Shown in pieces: positions 32,753 through 45,696 of a stretch of DNA of 64,000 nt; positions within the stretch are counted from its first letter, which is position 1; every line of letters starts with the position of its first letter. The notes under the pieces were generated by a model, which saw only the letters and a list, made by a program, of their open reading frames with translations, was not told the origin of the DNA and searched no databases. The position numbers were made by a program, and so were the translations under genes. Source of the DNA: Paraconiothyrium sp. Pb-2020 (Eukaryota > Ascomycota > Dothideomycetes > Pleosporales > Didymosphaeriaceae); contig JAJUBI010000009.1 in the NCBI GenBank assembly GCA_022419385.1, positions 930,001 to 994,000 on the forward strand. Reading direction: 5' to 3'.

Positions 32753-34523
32753 ATGGCGCCCGCACCAGAATCGTATATCTACAATCTCGGTTCCTTCCAC
32801 CGCAAGGTCAGCACCGCAAACCCGGCAGCCCAAGTATGGTTTGATCGGGGCCTGATTTGGAGCTATGGATTCCACCACGAGGAGTCGGCGAGATGTACGA
32901 GTGGACGGAACAATTCTCTAGAGACCACAAACTGAGGATAGCCAGGTTTTCAATACGCGACAGAAGAGGACCCCGATCTTGCAATGGCTTACTGGGGAGT
33001 ACGTCTACTACGCCAGGTCGAGATAATTTAGATACTGATCGGCACAGCGCGCCTTTGCCCTGGGGCCAAACTACAATAAGCCTTGGGAACTGTTCGATCC
33101 GGAAGAACTGAAAGCTAGCATTGAGCAGATCAATATTGCGAATGCAAGGGCAAAAGAGCATTCCGCAGGATCGACGGAGATGGAAAAGGCTCTCATAGAC
33201 GCCATCCAATTTCGCGTACCGAAGAGCTTGGACGACATACATTTCCGCGCTTGCAACGAAGCATATGCTGAAGCTATGGCCTCAGTATATCAAAAGTTCC
33301 CTGACGATCTTGATGTCGCTACTCTCTATGCAGATGCTGTCATGAACCTTTCCGCATGGGACCTTTGGGATCTGAAGACTGGCGAGCCCAGACCAGGCGC
33401 TGGGACCCTGCAGGCAAAGGCAGTCCTCGAAACCGCATTAGCGCAGGACGACGTGTACCGACACCCTGGTGTACTACACATGTTCATCCACCTAATGGAG
33501 ATGTCGAAGACGCCAGAGGCTGCATTGGTTGCTGCGGATCACCTTCGCAACCTCTGTCCAGAGGCTGGCCATTTGGTTCACATGGCCAGCCATATCGACG
33601 TTCTGGTTGGGGATTATCGACGTGCCGCCGCGTCGAACGCAGAGGCATGCATCGCTGACGAGAAGTACTTCGCTGAAAAAGGCGGTGACGACTTCTACAC
33701 GATCTACCGAGTGCATGATTATCATTTCCTTGCATACGCGGCAATGTTTGCGGGACAATACCACGTTGCAATCGATGCGGTCGCAAGATTGGAGCTTTCG
33801 CTTACCCCAGAACTTGTGGCGAAGCTTGCGGATTTCCTCGAGATGTTTGCCGCCATCCGCGTAGAGGTGCTTGTCCGCTTCGGGCGGTGGGACGATCTCC
33901 TTGCGCTCGAAGTGCCTAGAGAAGAAGACCAAGCGTTATACGCGGTGACGACGGCGATGATCCACTATGGTAAAGGGGTGGCATACGCTGCGAAAGGCGA
34001 CGTTGAGGAAGCCTCGAAGGCGCGCGACGATCTATATGCAGCTGTGGACAGAATCCCATCATCGCGCATATCCGTTACCCCTGTCAACAAGAGCATCACG
34101 GTGATGCAGGTTGCCAAAGCGATGCTTGACGGGGAGCTTGAGTATCGCAAAGGCAATTACGATGTCGCGTTCGAGCACCTCGAGACGGCGGTGGAGCGCG
34201 AAGATGCACTCAATTACGCGGAGCCGTGGCCGTGGATGATGCCGAGTCGTCATGCATACGCTGCTCTCCTCGTTGAGCAAGGCCACATCGAGAAGGCGGC
34301 CAGGGCATATGCAGCAGATCTTGGGCTAGACGATTCCATTATCAGGGCTCGACAGCATCCGAACAACGTCTGGGCGCTGCAGGGGTATGTGGAGTGTCTG
34401 GGCAAACTGGGGAGGTCTGACGAAGCGAAGATCGTAGGGCAGCAATTGAAGATTGCGCAAGCGGTTGCTGATGTGGATGTGCAGTCCAGTTGCTACTGCC
34501 GGACGTCGTGCTGCGGGACGTGA
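32753..34523 (+). CDS. TPR-repeat protein of bacterial-like architecture, 556 aa
   Basis: Exons are 32753-32894, 32946-32998 and 33048-34523, with introns of 51 and 49 nt. The joins give ESARCFQYATEEDPDLAMAYWG and then RAFALGPNYNKPWELFDPEE. Short helical pairs with TPR spacing run throughout (AQVWFDRGLIWSYGFHHEESARCF; MAYWGRAFALG; LAYAAMFAGQYHVAIDAVA; AYAALLVEQGHIEKAARAYA). There is no signal peptide or membrane segment, so it is probably soluble. A His-rich segment (VLHMFIHLMEMS; HMASHIDVL) is also conserved in similar bacterial proteins of this length that I know of, which hints at an old transfer. The last residues (SSCYCRTSCCGT) are odd and Cys-rich. The function is unknown. Confidence 0.82.
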
Positions 34524-35557
34524 CAGGTCGGCTGGGGGCTGGCCTATGCACCGGAGAAAATCACAACCAGATCGTTGGGTAGATCGAATCGCCATGTTCC
34601 TGCAGTGCCGCATGCATCCTTCATCCTTCCAAGTGACATGCGAAACTGACATTTCCCTTTCCCTTCAATGCGGATGCTACGGAACCGAAGCTAAGCAGCA
34701 CAGCTTACCCGACTGTCGTCTGGTCCACCTTTGGCCGTTAAATTGTTGAGTGGCAATCATGCCTCGGTTCTGCTGCTGCTCCACCGCCTGAACAAGCTTT
34801 CGCAAATCGATCCTAGCCCAGCCAGGAAGAGATTCACCTTCTTTGCCTTTTCCGGTCCAGCGCCGCGTCTCACTACCAGCCGCGTCGCCGTCCATATGCG
34901 ATGAGCGAACCCATGGCCACCTCTGGAGAGCACACGGTTCCTCCCGCACGTTCACCTGGGGTGCAGCCCCTAATTGGGCGACGAGTCTCGTGCCCCGCCG
35001 ACCTTGGCCGGATGGCTGCGGTGGGCGCCGGCGGACCTGCAGACGCACAACCGACGAAAGAGAAGAACGTTCACACGACTTGAGCGGGAACAAGACAATT
35101 ATGCAAAGTTGGCAGCTGCGGCCACTGTCGTGTGCTTCTTGTAGCGTGGGGTTTGACAGGACCGAAGCCAGGCTAAGCACGCCGGCAGGCCGCGGACCTT
35201 GGATATACGAAGTGTGTCCTGTCATTTACAAAGTTCCCGAGTCAGCACGCTTCCGGCATGTCGAATCGACCGTTCCATTAGACACCATCGGGATAATGTC
35301 CGACCTTCGCTCCACCCACTGCTGCCCATTCTGGACTCTTCCGTTTAACCCTGGACCCACGCCCCTGCCCTGTGCCAGGCTCTGACACGTGGGATGGTGC
35401 ACGACGGCATCGTAGCGAGAGGTATGTGCCGAAGGCCTAATGCTCCCTTTTGACACTTGAGGGGCCTACTTCTCCAGGCTTGCGGCTCCCTTCCGACTCT
35501 TCTTCGGTCTTTCTTTCATAGCATTTCGGGTCGGTTTGGGGGAGGCGTATCCAAATC
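34524..35557. other. Intergenic region TPR - rhodopsin-domain gene
   Basis: 1.03 kb between two plus-strand genes. The ORFs here are short and unconvincing. No repeat or RNA is seen. Confidence 0.5.
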
Positions 35558-36930
35558 ATGTCTGCCGCAGCCATTCCAAACCGAGGCCCACAGCTGGTGG
35601 CAGTAAGAACTCCATTTTGCTTGGGATGCAAATTTGAAAAGATCGGTCGGATGCTAATTGAAAGCGCAGGTTTGCTCCACATTCGTTTCTTTAGCACTTG
35701 CTTCAGTGCTTCTCCGCATCTATGTTCGACTCCGGCTGGTGCGAGCATTTGGATGGGATGACGCATGGATGGTCTCGGCGCTGGCCTTTCAGATCATGTT
35801 CACCGTATCAGCTATCAGAGGCGTCCATTATGGAACGGGAAGACACATGAGCATGCTCGAACCGCCAGATATCGAAACAGCTTTGATGGTATGCTTTGTG
35901 TCTTTTCAATCAAGTCAGCAGTCCGTTAACGCTTGGGACAGTATTGGTACCTTTGCTACCCGGCCTACTGTTTGGCTATGATATGTGCAAAGATATCGGT
36001 TGGCCTTTTCCTCCTCCGTGTCACTGTCCAGCCACTCTATCGGCGCATCATCTATACCGTCATGTGCGCGACGGTTGTTACTGGTCTTGTCTTCTTCTTC
36101 ATTTCCGTGCTACAATGCACCCCCGTCACCTACTTCTGGGAAAAGTTCAGTGGTAGTGGGACTTGCGTCAATATCAATGCCATCATCGGCATAGCCTTCG
36201 CGTACAGTGCCGTTGCCTCGGTTTGCGACTTCACTTTTGGTTTACTCCCCATCTTCTTAGTCTGGAACTTGAACATGGCCAAGAATCAGAAGCTCATGTT
36301 GATCCCCATTCTAAGTATGGCCTGTGTGTAAGTTGATTACTCTGCCAGCTACAAAAGAATTGAGTACTGATCATGATTCCGTACAGCGCGAGTGTTGCTG
36401 TCACCGTCCGCATGGGTTACTTGATGAAGTTCAAGAGCCCTGATTTCCTTTGGGATACTCTCGACGTAGCCATTTGGTCCGATATCGAGCAAGGCTTGGC
36501 CATTACAGCGGGCAGTCTCGCCACCCTCCGCCCCCTCTACCGAGAAATCACGAAGAGCCTGTTGGGATGGACCGATGCCAACACCGGCCCCTTTCCCTCG
36601 GAAGGAAAGAACTCGCGCGGATGGTATCGCACACCTTCAAGTGATCAATATCATCAAAAGAAGAGTGGGCCGTTCAGTCTTGTGTCGATGACAAGGGCCG
36701 GGGATGGAGAGACCAGGAGGAGCGGGGAGAGCGATGAAGAATTGGCGGCCAGGACGGGCAAGCCAGCGCCTATCAAGCTGAGGACTGATCTCATGGACGA
36801 ACACGAACAGAGCAAAGGATTCAACTCGTGGAGAATCCAGGTTGGCGATCGGAGCGAGGAGGACTTGACGGTTGCGCACGGCATCACCAAACAGACGGAC
36901 GTGTTTTTGCAAAGCAGCCACCAGCGCTGA
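35558..36930 (+). CDS. Rhodopsin-domain fungal integral membrane protein (SAT20/Pth11-related group), 397 aa
   Basis: Seven-helix membrane protein of the family widespread in Pezizomycotina. The role of most members is unknown, and some resemble GPCR-like receptors. Exons are 35558-35602, 35670-35888, 35942-36327 and 36387-36930. The joins keep frame: GPQLVA to VCSTFVSLALASVLLRIYVR, then ETALM to YWYLCYPAYCLAMICAKISV, then MACV to ASVAVTVRMGYL. Diagnostic are the first-loop FGWDDAWMV, VHYGTGRH, the helix-3 segment and SVLQCTPVTYFWEKF. Helix 7 is followed by WSDIEQGLAITAGSLATLRPLYR, a hallmark of the family. The cytosolic tail of about 120 residues is polar. No CFEM domain is present, so it is not a classical Pth11. 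Confidence 0.88.
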
Positions 36931-37461
36931 ACGAATCGAGCGGATACCATTGAAAAGCGTACAAGTTTAATGAACCAATTGAATATCTTCTGATAGATTT
37001 GGCTGCTGCACCAGGCGAAAGATACAATCATGAGAGGCGTGTATCGCTCTTCTAATCATGCAGATACAATGCACTCGACCAGACAGTCATCCAATGCTAC
37101 ATCGAGTCAGCGAGGAAGCTACTACCTTCATCTCTGGAGAAGACGCTGCGAACGCAGCAGTCGAAGTAAACGTAACAAAGCCTCTGGAAACAAGGACCCC
37201 ATGCTCAGTTGGCTGGTTGGCTGTGCAATATCGACGTGAAAATCTCTACTTTCGGTCCTGGTCGAACGAACGGCTCGATTTACCCGTTCATGACTTGCAT
37301 CTGTGCCTCTCGTGACACTCTGACCACCATCGAGTGACACGTTCAATGCTCTGGGCCTCTGGTACAAGGGTCTTGGCAAACACGCGTTCCGTGACAGACC
37401 GGTGTCAAGTCCAGGCTCTTGAATGCAAAAGATCAATGTCTTGGTCGCTATGAATACCACG
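36931..37461. other. Gap between convergent rhodopsin-domain and OSBP genes
   Basis: 531 bp that hold the two 3' ends. No gene or repeat is seen. Confidence 0.5.
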
Positions 37462-38928
37462 TTAATGCGGAGCGGACTGGTACTTGGCCCGAAGCATTGC
37501 CTCGGCCTGCATGTCCAGAATCTTTTCTTGGGAGATGTTTGCGTCTCTACTGGGCATAGCTTCTTTCTGCACAGATCCTGCCCTGTTTTCAAGGTTCATC
37601 TGTTGCATGCCTTCCGTCGGCTCCATCGAAGTACCAGCAATACCAGACTGCTCACTATGCAATTGTTGTACTGTTTTAGGAGTATTCTGTCCGCTGGCGG
37701 GATCGTTCACCTCATTCTTAGTCTGAATGCTTTCATTCTTGAATACCTGGCCCGTCGGAAGAAGATCGCCGTGGTATGGCTTCTTCATATTTGTGATAGC
37801 ATCGCTATCGATCTTCCAGATTCCACCTTCGGGATCGACAGTAAAGGACCCCTTATCGACCGCAGATAGTTTGTCGAAAATAGGATCGTTGTCTTGTTTC
37901 TGGAAGAATACTCTTTGCCATTGCTTGTCACTAGCATCTTCATCTCGGCGCATCTGTCGCTGACCCTCTTCTACGGTTGATTTCGCATCAGTCGTTCCTT
38001 TCATGTCACCCTTTTGAAGTGCGTCGATCACACCCGCCCATGCTCTTCGTGATTCCCAGGGATCTTGCTCGGAGCGGTCCGCTACTGTTATTGGTATCGA
38101 CTTTTGTGCGCTGGCATCGAACACTTCTATTTCATTTCCGGATCTTGCGTCATGTATGCTGAACTGGCCATTCCAGGATCCTTTCGCAGTGTACAAATCG
38201 TCCTTCGGTGCGTCCGTCCTATAGGTCCTCGCTTCAAAGCTATTCTTGCTACCTCCACCAAATCCTAGCAAACTTTTCCCTTCGAACTTGATCTCGGAAG
38301 CAATGCCATTAGACGAGATGATACTGTAGTTCGAAACCAATTCCGGGTACGGCGTCCCGCTCAGTATGCCTTTGACTTTCACATTGGGTACCGGGATCAA
38401 GTAATCTTCCTGATACTCATCGATATGCAAAACTGCATATCCTTTTTGCTTGATGCTCACACTGCCGGAAAACGTGATCTCCTGCTGAGTGAAACCCTCC
38501 GCTCTAATACCATGCTTCTCGTTCCACAAATAGCACGCGGTCACCGGAGGATGGTGGCTGACTTGCTCGGAAACAAGCCTGGTCTCGCCAGATTCGTCCT
38601 CCCAGCTCCCCAAAAACAACTCGCCGAGAAATGCATTCAAGGGCTTCTTCACTCCGTCTTCTTCCTTTCGACCTGCGTACTGCTGATTCTTTAGCGAGCC
38701 GAGGAACCACTTTAGGACCAGCAACGCTCTTTTCTCCGCGTCCTTTTCCAGCGCTGGAGCAACGAATAGCGACGGGTGATCAGCCCAATATTGCGGTAAT
38801 TCGACAGTTGAGAATTCGCCCAAAACAAATGGAGGTGCTGTGATGTTGCTGAGGTCGCCTTGGATCGTCGCTATAGAAGCCAGGAACTCTTTCAACGTGG
38901 ACCTGTTCGATGCGATGGAATTCGACAT
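37462..38928 (-). CDS. KES1: Oxysterol-binding protein, Kes1/Osh4 type, 488 aa
   Basis: Lipid-transfer protein that exchanges ergosterol and PI4P between membranes. Single exon with start MSNSIASNRSTLKEFLASIA. The signature EQVSHHPP is at residues 121-128. The lid-like N-terminus, the PLNAFLGELFLGSW block and the NGQFSIHDA region complete the ORD, which spans about residues 15-375. There is no PH domain or ankyrin region, as in the short Osh4/Kes1 class. A tail of about 110 residues, longer than in yeast Kes1, is rich in Gln, Asn and Ser and looks disordered. Intact. The exact orthology (Osh4 versus Osh5-7) is not settled by eye. Confidence 0.9.
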   Translation of the reverse strand: MSNSIASNRSTLKEFLASIATIQGDLSNITAPPFVLGEFSTVELPQYWADHPSLFVAPALEKDAEKRALLVLKWFLGSLKNQQYAGRKEEDGVKKPLNAFLGELFLGSWEDESGETRLVSEQVSHHPPVTACYLWNEKHGIRAEGFTQQEITFSGSVSIKQKGYAVLHIDEYQEDYLIPVPNVKVKGILSGTPYPELVSNYSIISSNGIASEIKFEGKSLLGFGGGSKNSFEARTYRTDAPKDDLYTAKGSWNGQFSIHDARSGNEIEVFDASAQKSIPITVADRSEQDPWESRRAWAGVIDALQKGDMKGTTDAKSTVEEGQRQMRRDEDASDKQWQRVFFQKQDNDPIFDKLSAVDKGSFTVDPEGGIWKIDSDAITNMKKPYHGDLLPTGQVFKNESIQTKNEVNDPASGQNTPKTVQQLHSEQSGIAGTSMEPTEGMQQMNLENRAGSVQKEAMPSRDANISQEKILDMQAEAMLRAKYQSAPH

Positions 38929-39960
38929 GTTGGTGTGTATATTATCAAAAATCTATGCTGACACCCATTGAAATGTGGGCGAGCGTACACGAGGTCTTCG
39001 TCGACCTTGCTACGCTAGCGCTGAAGTCATGACGTCGCTGGTGCACCTCGCGCAAGGCGCAGCCACCGCCCCAACATCTACAACACGCAATGTAACTTAC
39101 GCATGCTGTAGGTATTGTTAGGGGACAATTATGGTGTGGCCAGTGAAGGATACAAAAGCTCGGAAACCCCGCTATTGATGCCCACGCGTGCTGCCTGACC
39201 TCATCTCTAGGTACCTTGGTAATGACGGTTCCCTCGTTGTAACAAGTCTCCGCTATCTACATGGCTTGCGATAAGGCTACGCACGCCATGTTTACTTCTT
39301 TGCTTTTAAGATGGCTCAAGGATTGACTGAGGGTAAGCTACAAGATGTGTGGCAATGTTCGGATAAATTGCTGTTCACTTCGCTTCCTTACATCTCCGCC
39401 TGTAAGGACGGTATGGTAACAACGTATAATGTTTCCTTTATTATGCTTCTCTCTCCGAGTATGTAGAGTCATGCTGTCGTAATGGTTCCGGCGAGTGGTT
39501 TCTAGAAGCTCCAATAGATTTCAAGTGTCTTTTTGAGATTCAGTCCAAGGCAACCACAGATACGCAGCGTATAAGACGGCTTTCAGGAGATATTAGGTTG
39601 GAAATACAGCATGGCGTTATCAACGCACACTCTTACCTCGTGATATTCTGCTATAGTCTCTATCGTCGTCCACGGGTAGCCTTTTGTCGTGTGACAGTTA
39701 CATCTGACATATTGATGGTCTGGGCAGGAAGGCGCGTTACCTCATCCCCACTGGTTAGCTGCCCTGCGGGCACCTTCCATAGTAGCAAACACACACACTC
39801 TCTCTGCTGTGTCGCTTCATCTCTTTCTTTCTCCCCCACCTTTCTCGGTGGTGCCCGCCCGCTATCGCTGTTACTCCACTACTCTACTATCGCACTCATC
39901 TCTACTTCATTACCCTTAGCGCTACCTCTTTTGTGTGCTGAGCCTGCTTCGCTACTCACA
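38929..39960. other. Divergent intergenic region OSBP / recombinase-like gene
   Basis: 1.03 kb. Most is AT-rich. The last 170 bp are pyrimidine-rich with a CA/CT microsatellite-like run (about 39790-39805), resembling a fungal core promoter. No terminal inverted repeat of a mobile element could be recognised. Confidence 0.45.
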
Positions 39961-41307
39961 ATGGCCGAATTCGCTTTGGACGACGCTGTCGGTGACGTGC
40001 AACCAGCCCCAGCCAGTTTCGACAACGCAGGCACGCGTAGCATCCAGTCGATGACTGCTAACGCAAGTGCGGAGCGCGTGGACTCAACATTCTCTGTCAA
40101 TACCCCTCGGATGACGCAGTATTCTCCTTTGTACGAATACGAAATCCACCTATGGTATAATCGCTTTATTGCCTTCCTACGCGATGTTCTCAACGTCGCA
40201 GACGTTGCCACGCATACCCCTACTGGAGAGGATATCGTGCGGTTTCTCTGTTCTATCGTGGGCCACCTGACCTACAACAAGGACCCGAGTGGAAAGGTTT
40301 CCGGGGTCACTTTGACCAACATGAGATCTGGGATGTCTTGTCTCACAGCTGCGCTTACATTCTACTATCCCAACTTCAGCCTCTCTCCGCATAACCGATC
40401 TCGTATATCGTCGGCTATGAACACGCTACTCCTCAATGGAGAGATCACCAGAAGTACAAAGCAACAGAAGAGCTGGGTTGGTGCCTTTGTACGTCTCTCT
40501 CAGCGCTATACTTGACGCCTACTGATATGTTTGCAGGTCGTCGCCAAAATGATTCACTCCGTGTACGACACCGCCCTTAGAAACGAAGTGCTCTCTTGGG
40601 ACGTCCAGCTCTCAAGGATCCAGCAATTGCTTCTGCTTTCTGCCCTCTCATGTCGCAATGGGGATATAAACAAGAACCGACTTGATCGCCATGACCTGCC
40701 CTTCCTATGTTTCGGAGACCTCACGATGAAGCTTATTGGAGGCAATGAGCTCGAGGACCTTGCTGTAATGGTTAAGCTTCGCAATACTAAGGGCACGAAG
40801 TATGTATCTGTATAGTAGGATGATAGGTACCCTCGCTAACGGCTTTCTCACATAGGCGATAATAGTGAGGTAGTCACTAAACTACTCCGAAGCATTAACA
40901 CCCCTGGAGCAATTACCCTTTGCCCAGTCAAGATCATCATCATCCTAGCGCTACGGCGTGGAGCAGTGAGTGCTACATCAGTTCATGAGCTCGTCGCCAA
41001 CGCCGCTGGCCGACGAGATAAAACCGTCCAATGGACCGATCCGCGGATGCCAGTATGCGCGGCGTTCAGGAGAGGAAGCTCTAGTATCATTAGCGAACCC
41101 GCTCCGACCCTTCAAGTCAATTACATCGTTGGTACAGTGGCACGCCAATGTGGTATTATGCAGAGGGTCACTCCGCACGACATTCGCCGTGGATCCGCCA
41201 AGGACACGTTGGCAGTCGCTAGACAAGGCGGCCCAACACGAGGAGTGACATTATGTACCTATATAGTGCAAGAGGTGTTGACTCATTCGCGCCGTCCTTT
41301 TAGCTAG
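39961..41307 (+). CDS. Tyrosine-recombinase-like protein, probably decayed at the C-terminus (about 410 aa)
   Basis: The deduced exons are 39961-40488, 40537-40799 and 40866-41307. The last splice is uncertain. After a polar N-terminus, residues about 60-165 form a helical bundle (LWYNRFIAFLRDVLNVADVA; PTGEDIVRFLCSIVGHLTY) like the core-binding domain of tyrosine recombinases. The second half has LRNTKGT, CPVKIIIILALRRGA and then VTPHDIRRGSAKDTLAVA. The last resembles the HxxR box. A Tyr follows in GVTLCTYIVQ, but the usual LGH-type box before it is missing, so the catalytic domain looks truncated. A further open stretch at 41379-41600 may be remnant 3' coding. This resembles the DUF3435-type and Crypton/Starship 'captain' recombinases of fungi. 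I call the fold likely and activity doubtful. Confidence 0.6.
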
Positions 41308-42390
41308 AGCCTACCCTTCCTGTAAGCATGAGCATCGGTGATACAGTATTGACTCATATTCTAATCGACGTATTGTAGCTCGAGTTACCCTACGAGGCAC
41401 TCTTCAAATTCCAATCTGCACGCTTCCACTGGAGAATAGCCGACCAGAACGCTCTAAGCGCCGGTGTAACAAGCAAATACAAAGGAAGTGAGCAAGTTGA
41501 CGGTTGGAACCTGGCGTTGTTGCCAACATCAACCATGATTTCGACCAACCTCTTCTCGCCTACGAAGATTCTACCCACGGCGCACCTTCATCTCGGTCCG
41601 TAAACAGTCAGAAGTGTCATTTGCACGAGGGCCGGCGCCGCGACCCCGTCGACGTCCTGTTAACAGTTGGAGATCGAAGAAGACGATGTTGTCGGAGAAT
41701 CCACGGGTACTAGCAAATCACGTGTACGCTAGTGCCCCGCATAGAGTTAGCTTCTCCGGCGTCTAAACTTCTGACACTCGTGGAGACTAAACACCACATT
41801 CAAGCTCTATAATATACTTTATACGCTCCTTTCAACAAATGTTACAATGACGGATGCGGACAACGATCGTTATGACGCAGTTGACGCTCGTGAAGATGAA
41901 GGTGACGAGACAATTTATGCCCGGTCAAGCTTACCAGAATACCATTGCTCACACATACGCCAGGTACCAGCAGCCAGTAAACCGGAAACGAACGTGGTAG
42001 TGTCTTGGCGGGCCGCGATACGTAGCAGCAAGTGGTGTAGGCTCTTGGCAGCGTGGTTCTGTACCGACGATCCCACTGATAACAGTTCGTTATCACCGAA
42101 ACCCAGCGCTTGGCTTTACCTAACCCACGATACCGTGATACTGGCAATCTAGCCATTCATGTTACCTGCTGTCATGATGGACGCCTTGGTCCGCCGCCGG
42201 TGGGCATTGGTGATGCTGCGTATGAGGAGATAGCGAAGTCGGCATACTCAAGGGTAAGGCCGGCCTCTACCTAACGCTAGCCTCCGATGAGCGTGTTAAT
42301 CGACAGCAGTATAAGAAGCGGCGTCAGAACCCAAGAGAAGGTACCACGGTTTCGGTGTAATTCTTCAATCGCTCGCATTTGTCCTTCAAG
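41308..42390. other. Region downstream of the recombinase-like gene, possible remnant coding
   Basis: After a splice-like acceptor at about 41378, a 74-codon open stretch (LELPYEALFKFQSARFHWRI...) continues to about 41600 in a frame shifted from the gene above. An ATG-started ORF of 101 codons lies at 41850-42152 without a domain. I interpret this as the decayed tail of the recombinase gene or element, with low confidence. No direct or inverted terminal repeats were found. Confidence 0.35.
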
Positions 42391-43558
42391 ATGAGGTTTT
42401 CCGTGGCTCAGACACTTCCTGCCTTCGCGGCTCTGGCTGTAGCTTCTCCCATTACTCATCAGCCTCAACCAGCCTTCGAGTCGCATCCTCTCTTCGTCCG
42501 ACAAGACATCCAAACACCAATCAATGCTTCTCTCCCTAATGTTACCATCTTCGCAACAGCGGTACCATCGCGTCGCAAGGCTCCAGCAACACTCAAACCG
42601 TCGGATACCAAGTCGGGCTCGGCGTGCAACAGCTCGTAGATGCCGTCCCCGAAATTCTGAACATCTCGAATATAGCCGGATACCAGATCAGTAATGTCGA
42701 CTCTGGGAGTGTCTCAGACTATACTGCTCAAGTTGGCGCACCAAATTAATGCAGATTGGCCAAAGATGACATTAGTGGAGTCGTTGTTACGCACGGAACG
42801 GACACCCCGAAGAGACAGCTTCTTCTTGGAGTTAGCTGTGAACTCGAGCAAGCCGGTCGTTGTCGTCGGCGCGATGAGGCCTGCAACTGCATTGAGCGCT
42901 GATGGACCGTTGAACCTGCTGCAAGCTGTTACGCTGGCTGTCAGCGAGAACGCAAAGGACCGCGGGACCATGATCACGCTGAACGAGTAAGTCTGCCTCT
43001 CCCAATCACATAGTCCTAGAACTGACAAGATATAGTCGCATAGGCTCCGCGTATTACACCACTAAATCCAACTCGAACGCTCTCGACACATTCGTCAGCG
43101 TAGAAGCTGGTCAACTTGGTTTTTTCATCAACCAGGTTCCCTACTTTTACTTTGCGCCGTCGGACCCTATCGGAGCAACCCACTTCGACCTCACCAACAC
43201 TACGTCTCTTGCGCATGTTGATATCCTATATGTGCATCAAGATGTAAACCCCGCTCTGTTCAATGCATCCTATGCTGCTGGTGCTGAAGGTATCGTTTTT
43301 GCAGGTGTAGGTGCGGGCGGTATTTCTGCGAAGGCTAGCGAGGCTGCTGAAGGACTGTTCAACGCCACCGGAATCCCAATCGTGGCGAGTCGAAGGAGTG
43401 CGGATGGCTTCGTGCCAAGCGAAGATGAGAGCTTCTCGATTGCTGCTGGTTTCTACAACCCTCAGAAGGCGCGAGTGTTGCTCCAGCTTGCGCTCACAAT
43501 GGGTTACGAGTACGACGAGATCAAAGACCTCTTTGCGCAAAACTACCCGAAGCCTTGA
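42391..43558 (+). pseudogene. Secreted type II L-asparaginase with five small deletions
   Basis: Would hydrolyse asparagine to aspartate and ammonia. ATG 42391 gives signal peptide MRFSVAQTLPAFAALAVASP. The family sequence can be followed throughout, but only by changing frame. A base is missing near 42559 inside the first catalytic motif (TGGT). Two bases are missing near 42721-42726. Single bases are missing near 42762-42766, 42804-42809 (just after THGTDT, the second catalytic motif) and 42819-42823. Then [20 protein letters not shown] is clean. A normal 49-nt intron (42987-43035) joins TMITLN to DRIGSAYYTTKSNSNALDTF. The rest runs intact through FINQVPYFYF and SRRSADGFVPSEDESF to the stop. 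The losses total six bases. No substitution-type damage is obvious. Confidence 0.85.
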
Positions 43559-45130
<1,572 letters not shown>

Positions 45131-45696
45131 GCAAGAAAAGGTGGTTGTTGGCAAGTATGGGATGGGTAAATCACTGGCAAATTTTCAAACTGTATATATA
45201 TTTTAGCGATTCATACATATTGCATCGATCTGAATCTGTCGTTGGCTTGTAACACAGGTCTGCATGTTGGCACTTCCTTGAGTGATCCGCAAAGCCATCC
45301 GACGCCTGACGATGCAAGATCTGTTATTGACAATTCGTCTGTGTCGAGCTTGGTTAGCCTTCTTTCGTGAATTACTAAGAGCAGGTTGCACGATTAGTCT
45401 GCTTGACTCCCATATGGGCACTTCGAAATCCAGCTGCACAAAATTGAAGATCTACCTACCGTTCGTAATCCCAGTCTTCAATCCTTCACATATATGCGCC
45501 ACATCACATAAATAACCTGGTGCTGCGGAAAAAAAAGGAGAAATCCCATTGCTAAAGCAGTATCGGCATTGAAGCCGCGCACAGTCCGACTGTTGAGTCT
45601 TGCGAGTCTTGCACAAAGGAAACCAGCCACTTGTCGTCATATATACAGTCCGCCCGTAGTTTCTGCATCCGTGGCCATATCGCCAGTCGCCGCTTC
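45131..45696. other. Gap between convergent xylanase and ESSS genes
   Basis: 566 bp, AT-rich near the xylanase end. Contains 3' UTRs only as far as I can see. Confidence 0.5.

Noticed and set aside
41850..42152. 101-codon ORF downstream of the recombinase-like gene
   Set aside because: It is matched by a similar-sized ORF on the other strand and has no recognisable domain.
38929..42390. A complete transposon around the recombinase-like gene
   Set aside because: I could not find terminal inverted or direct repeats or a target-site duplication by eye, so no element boundaries are claimed.
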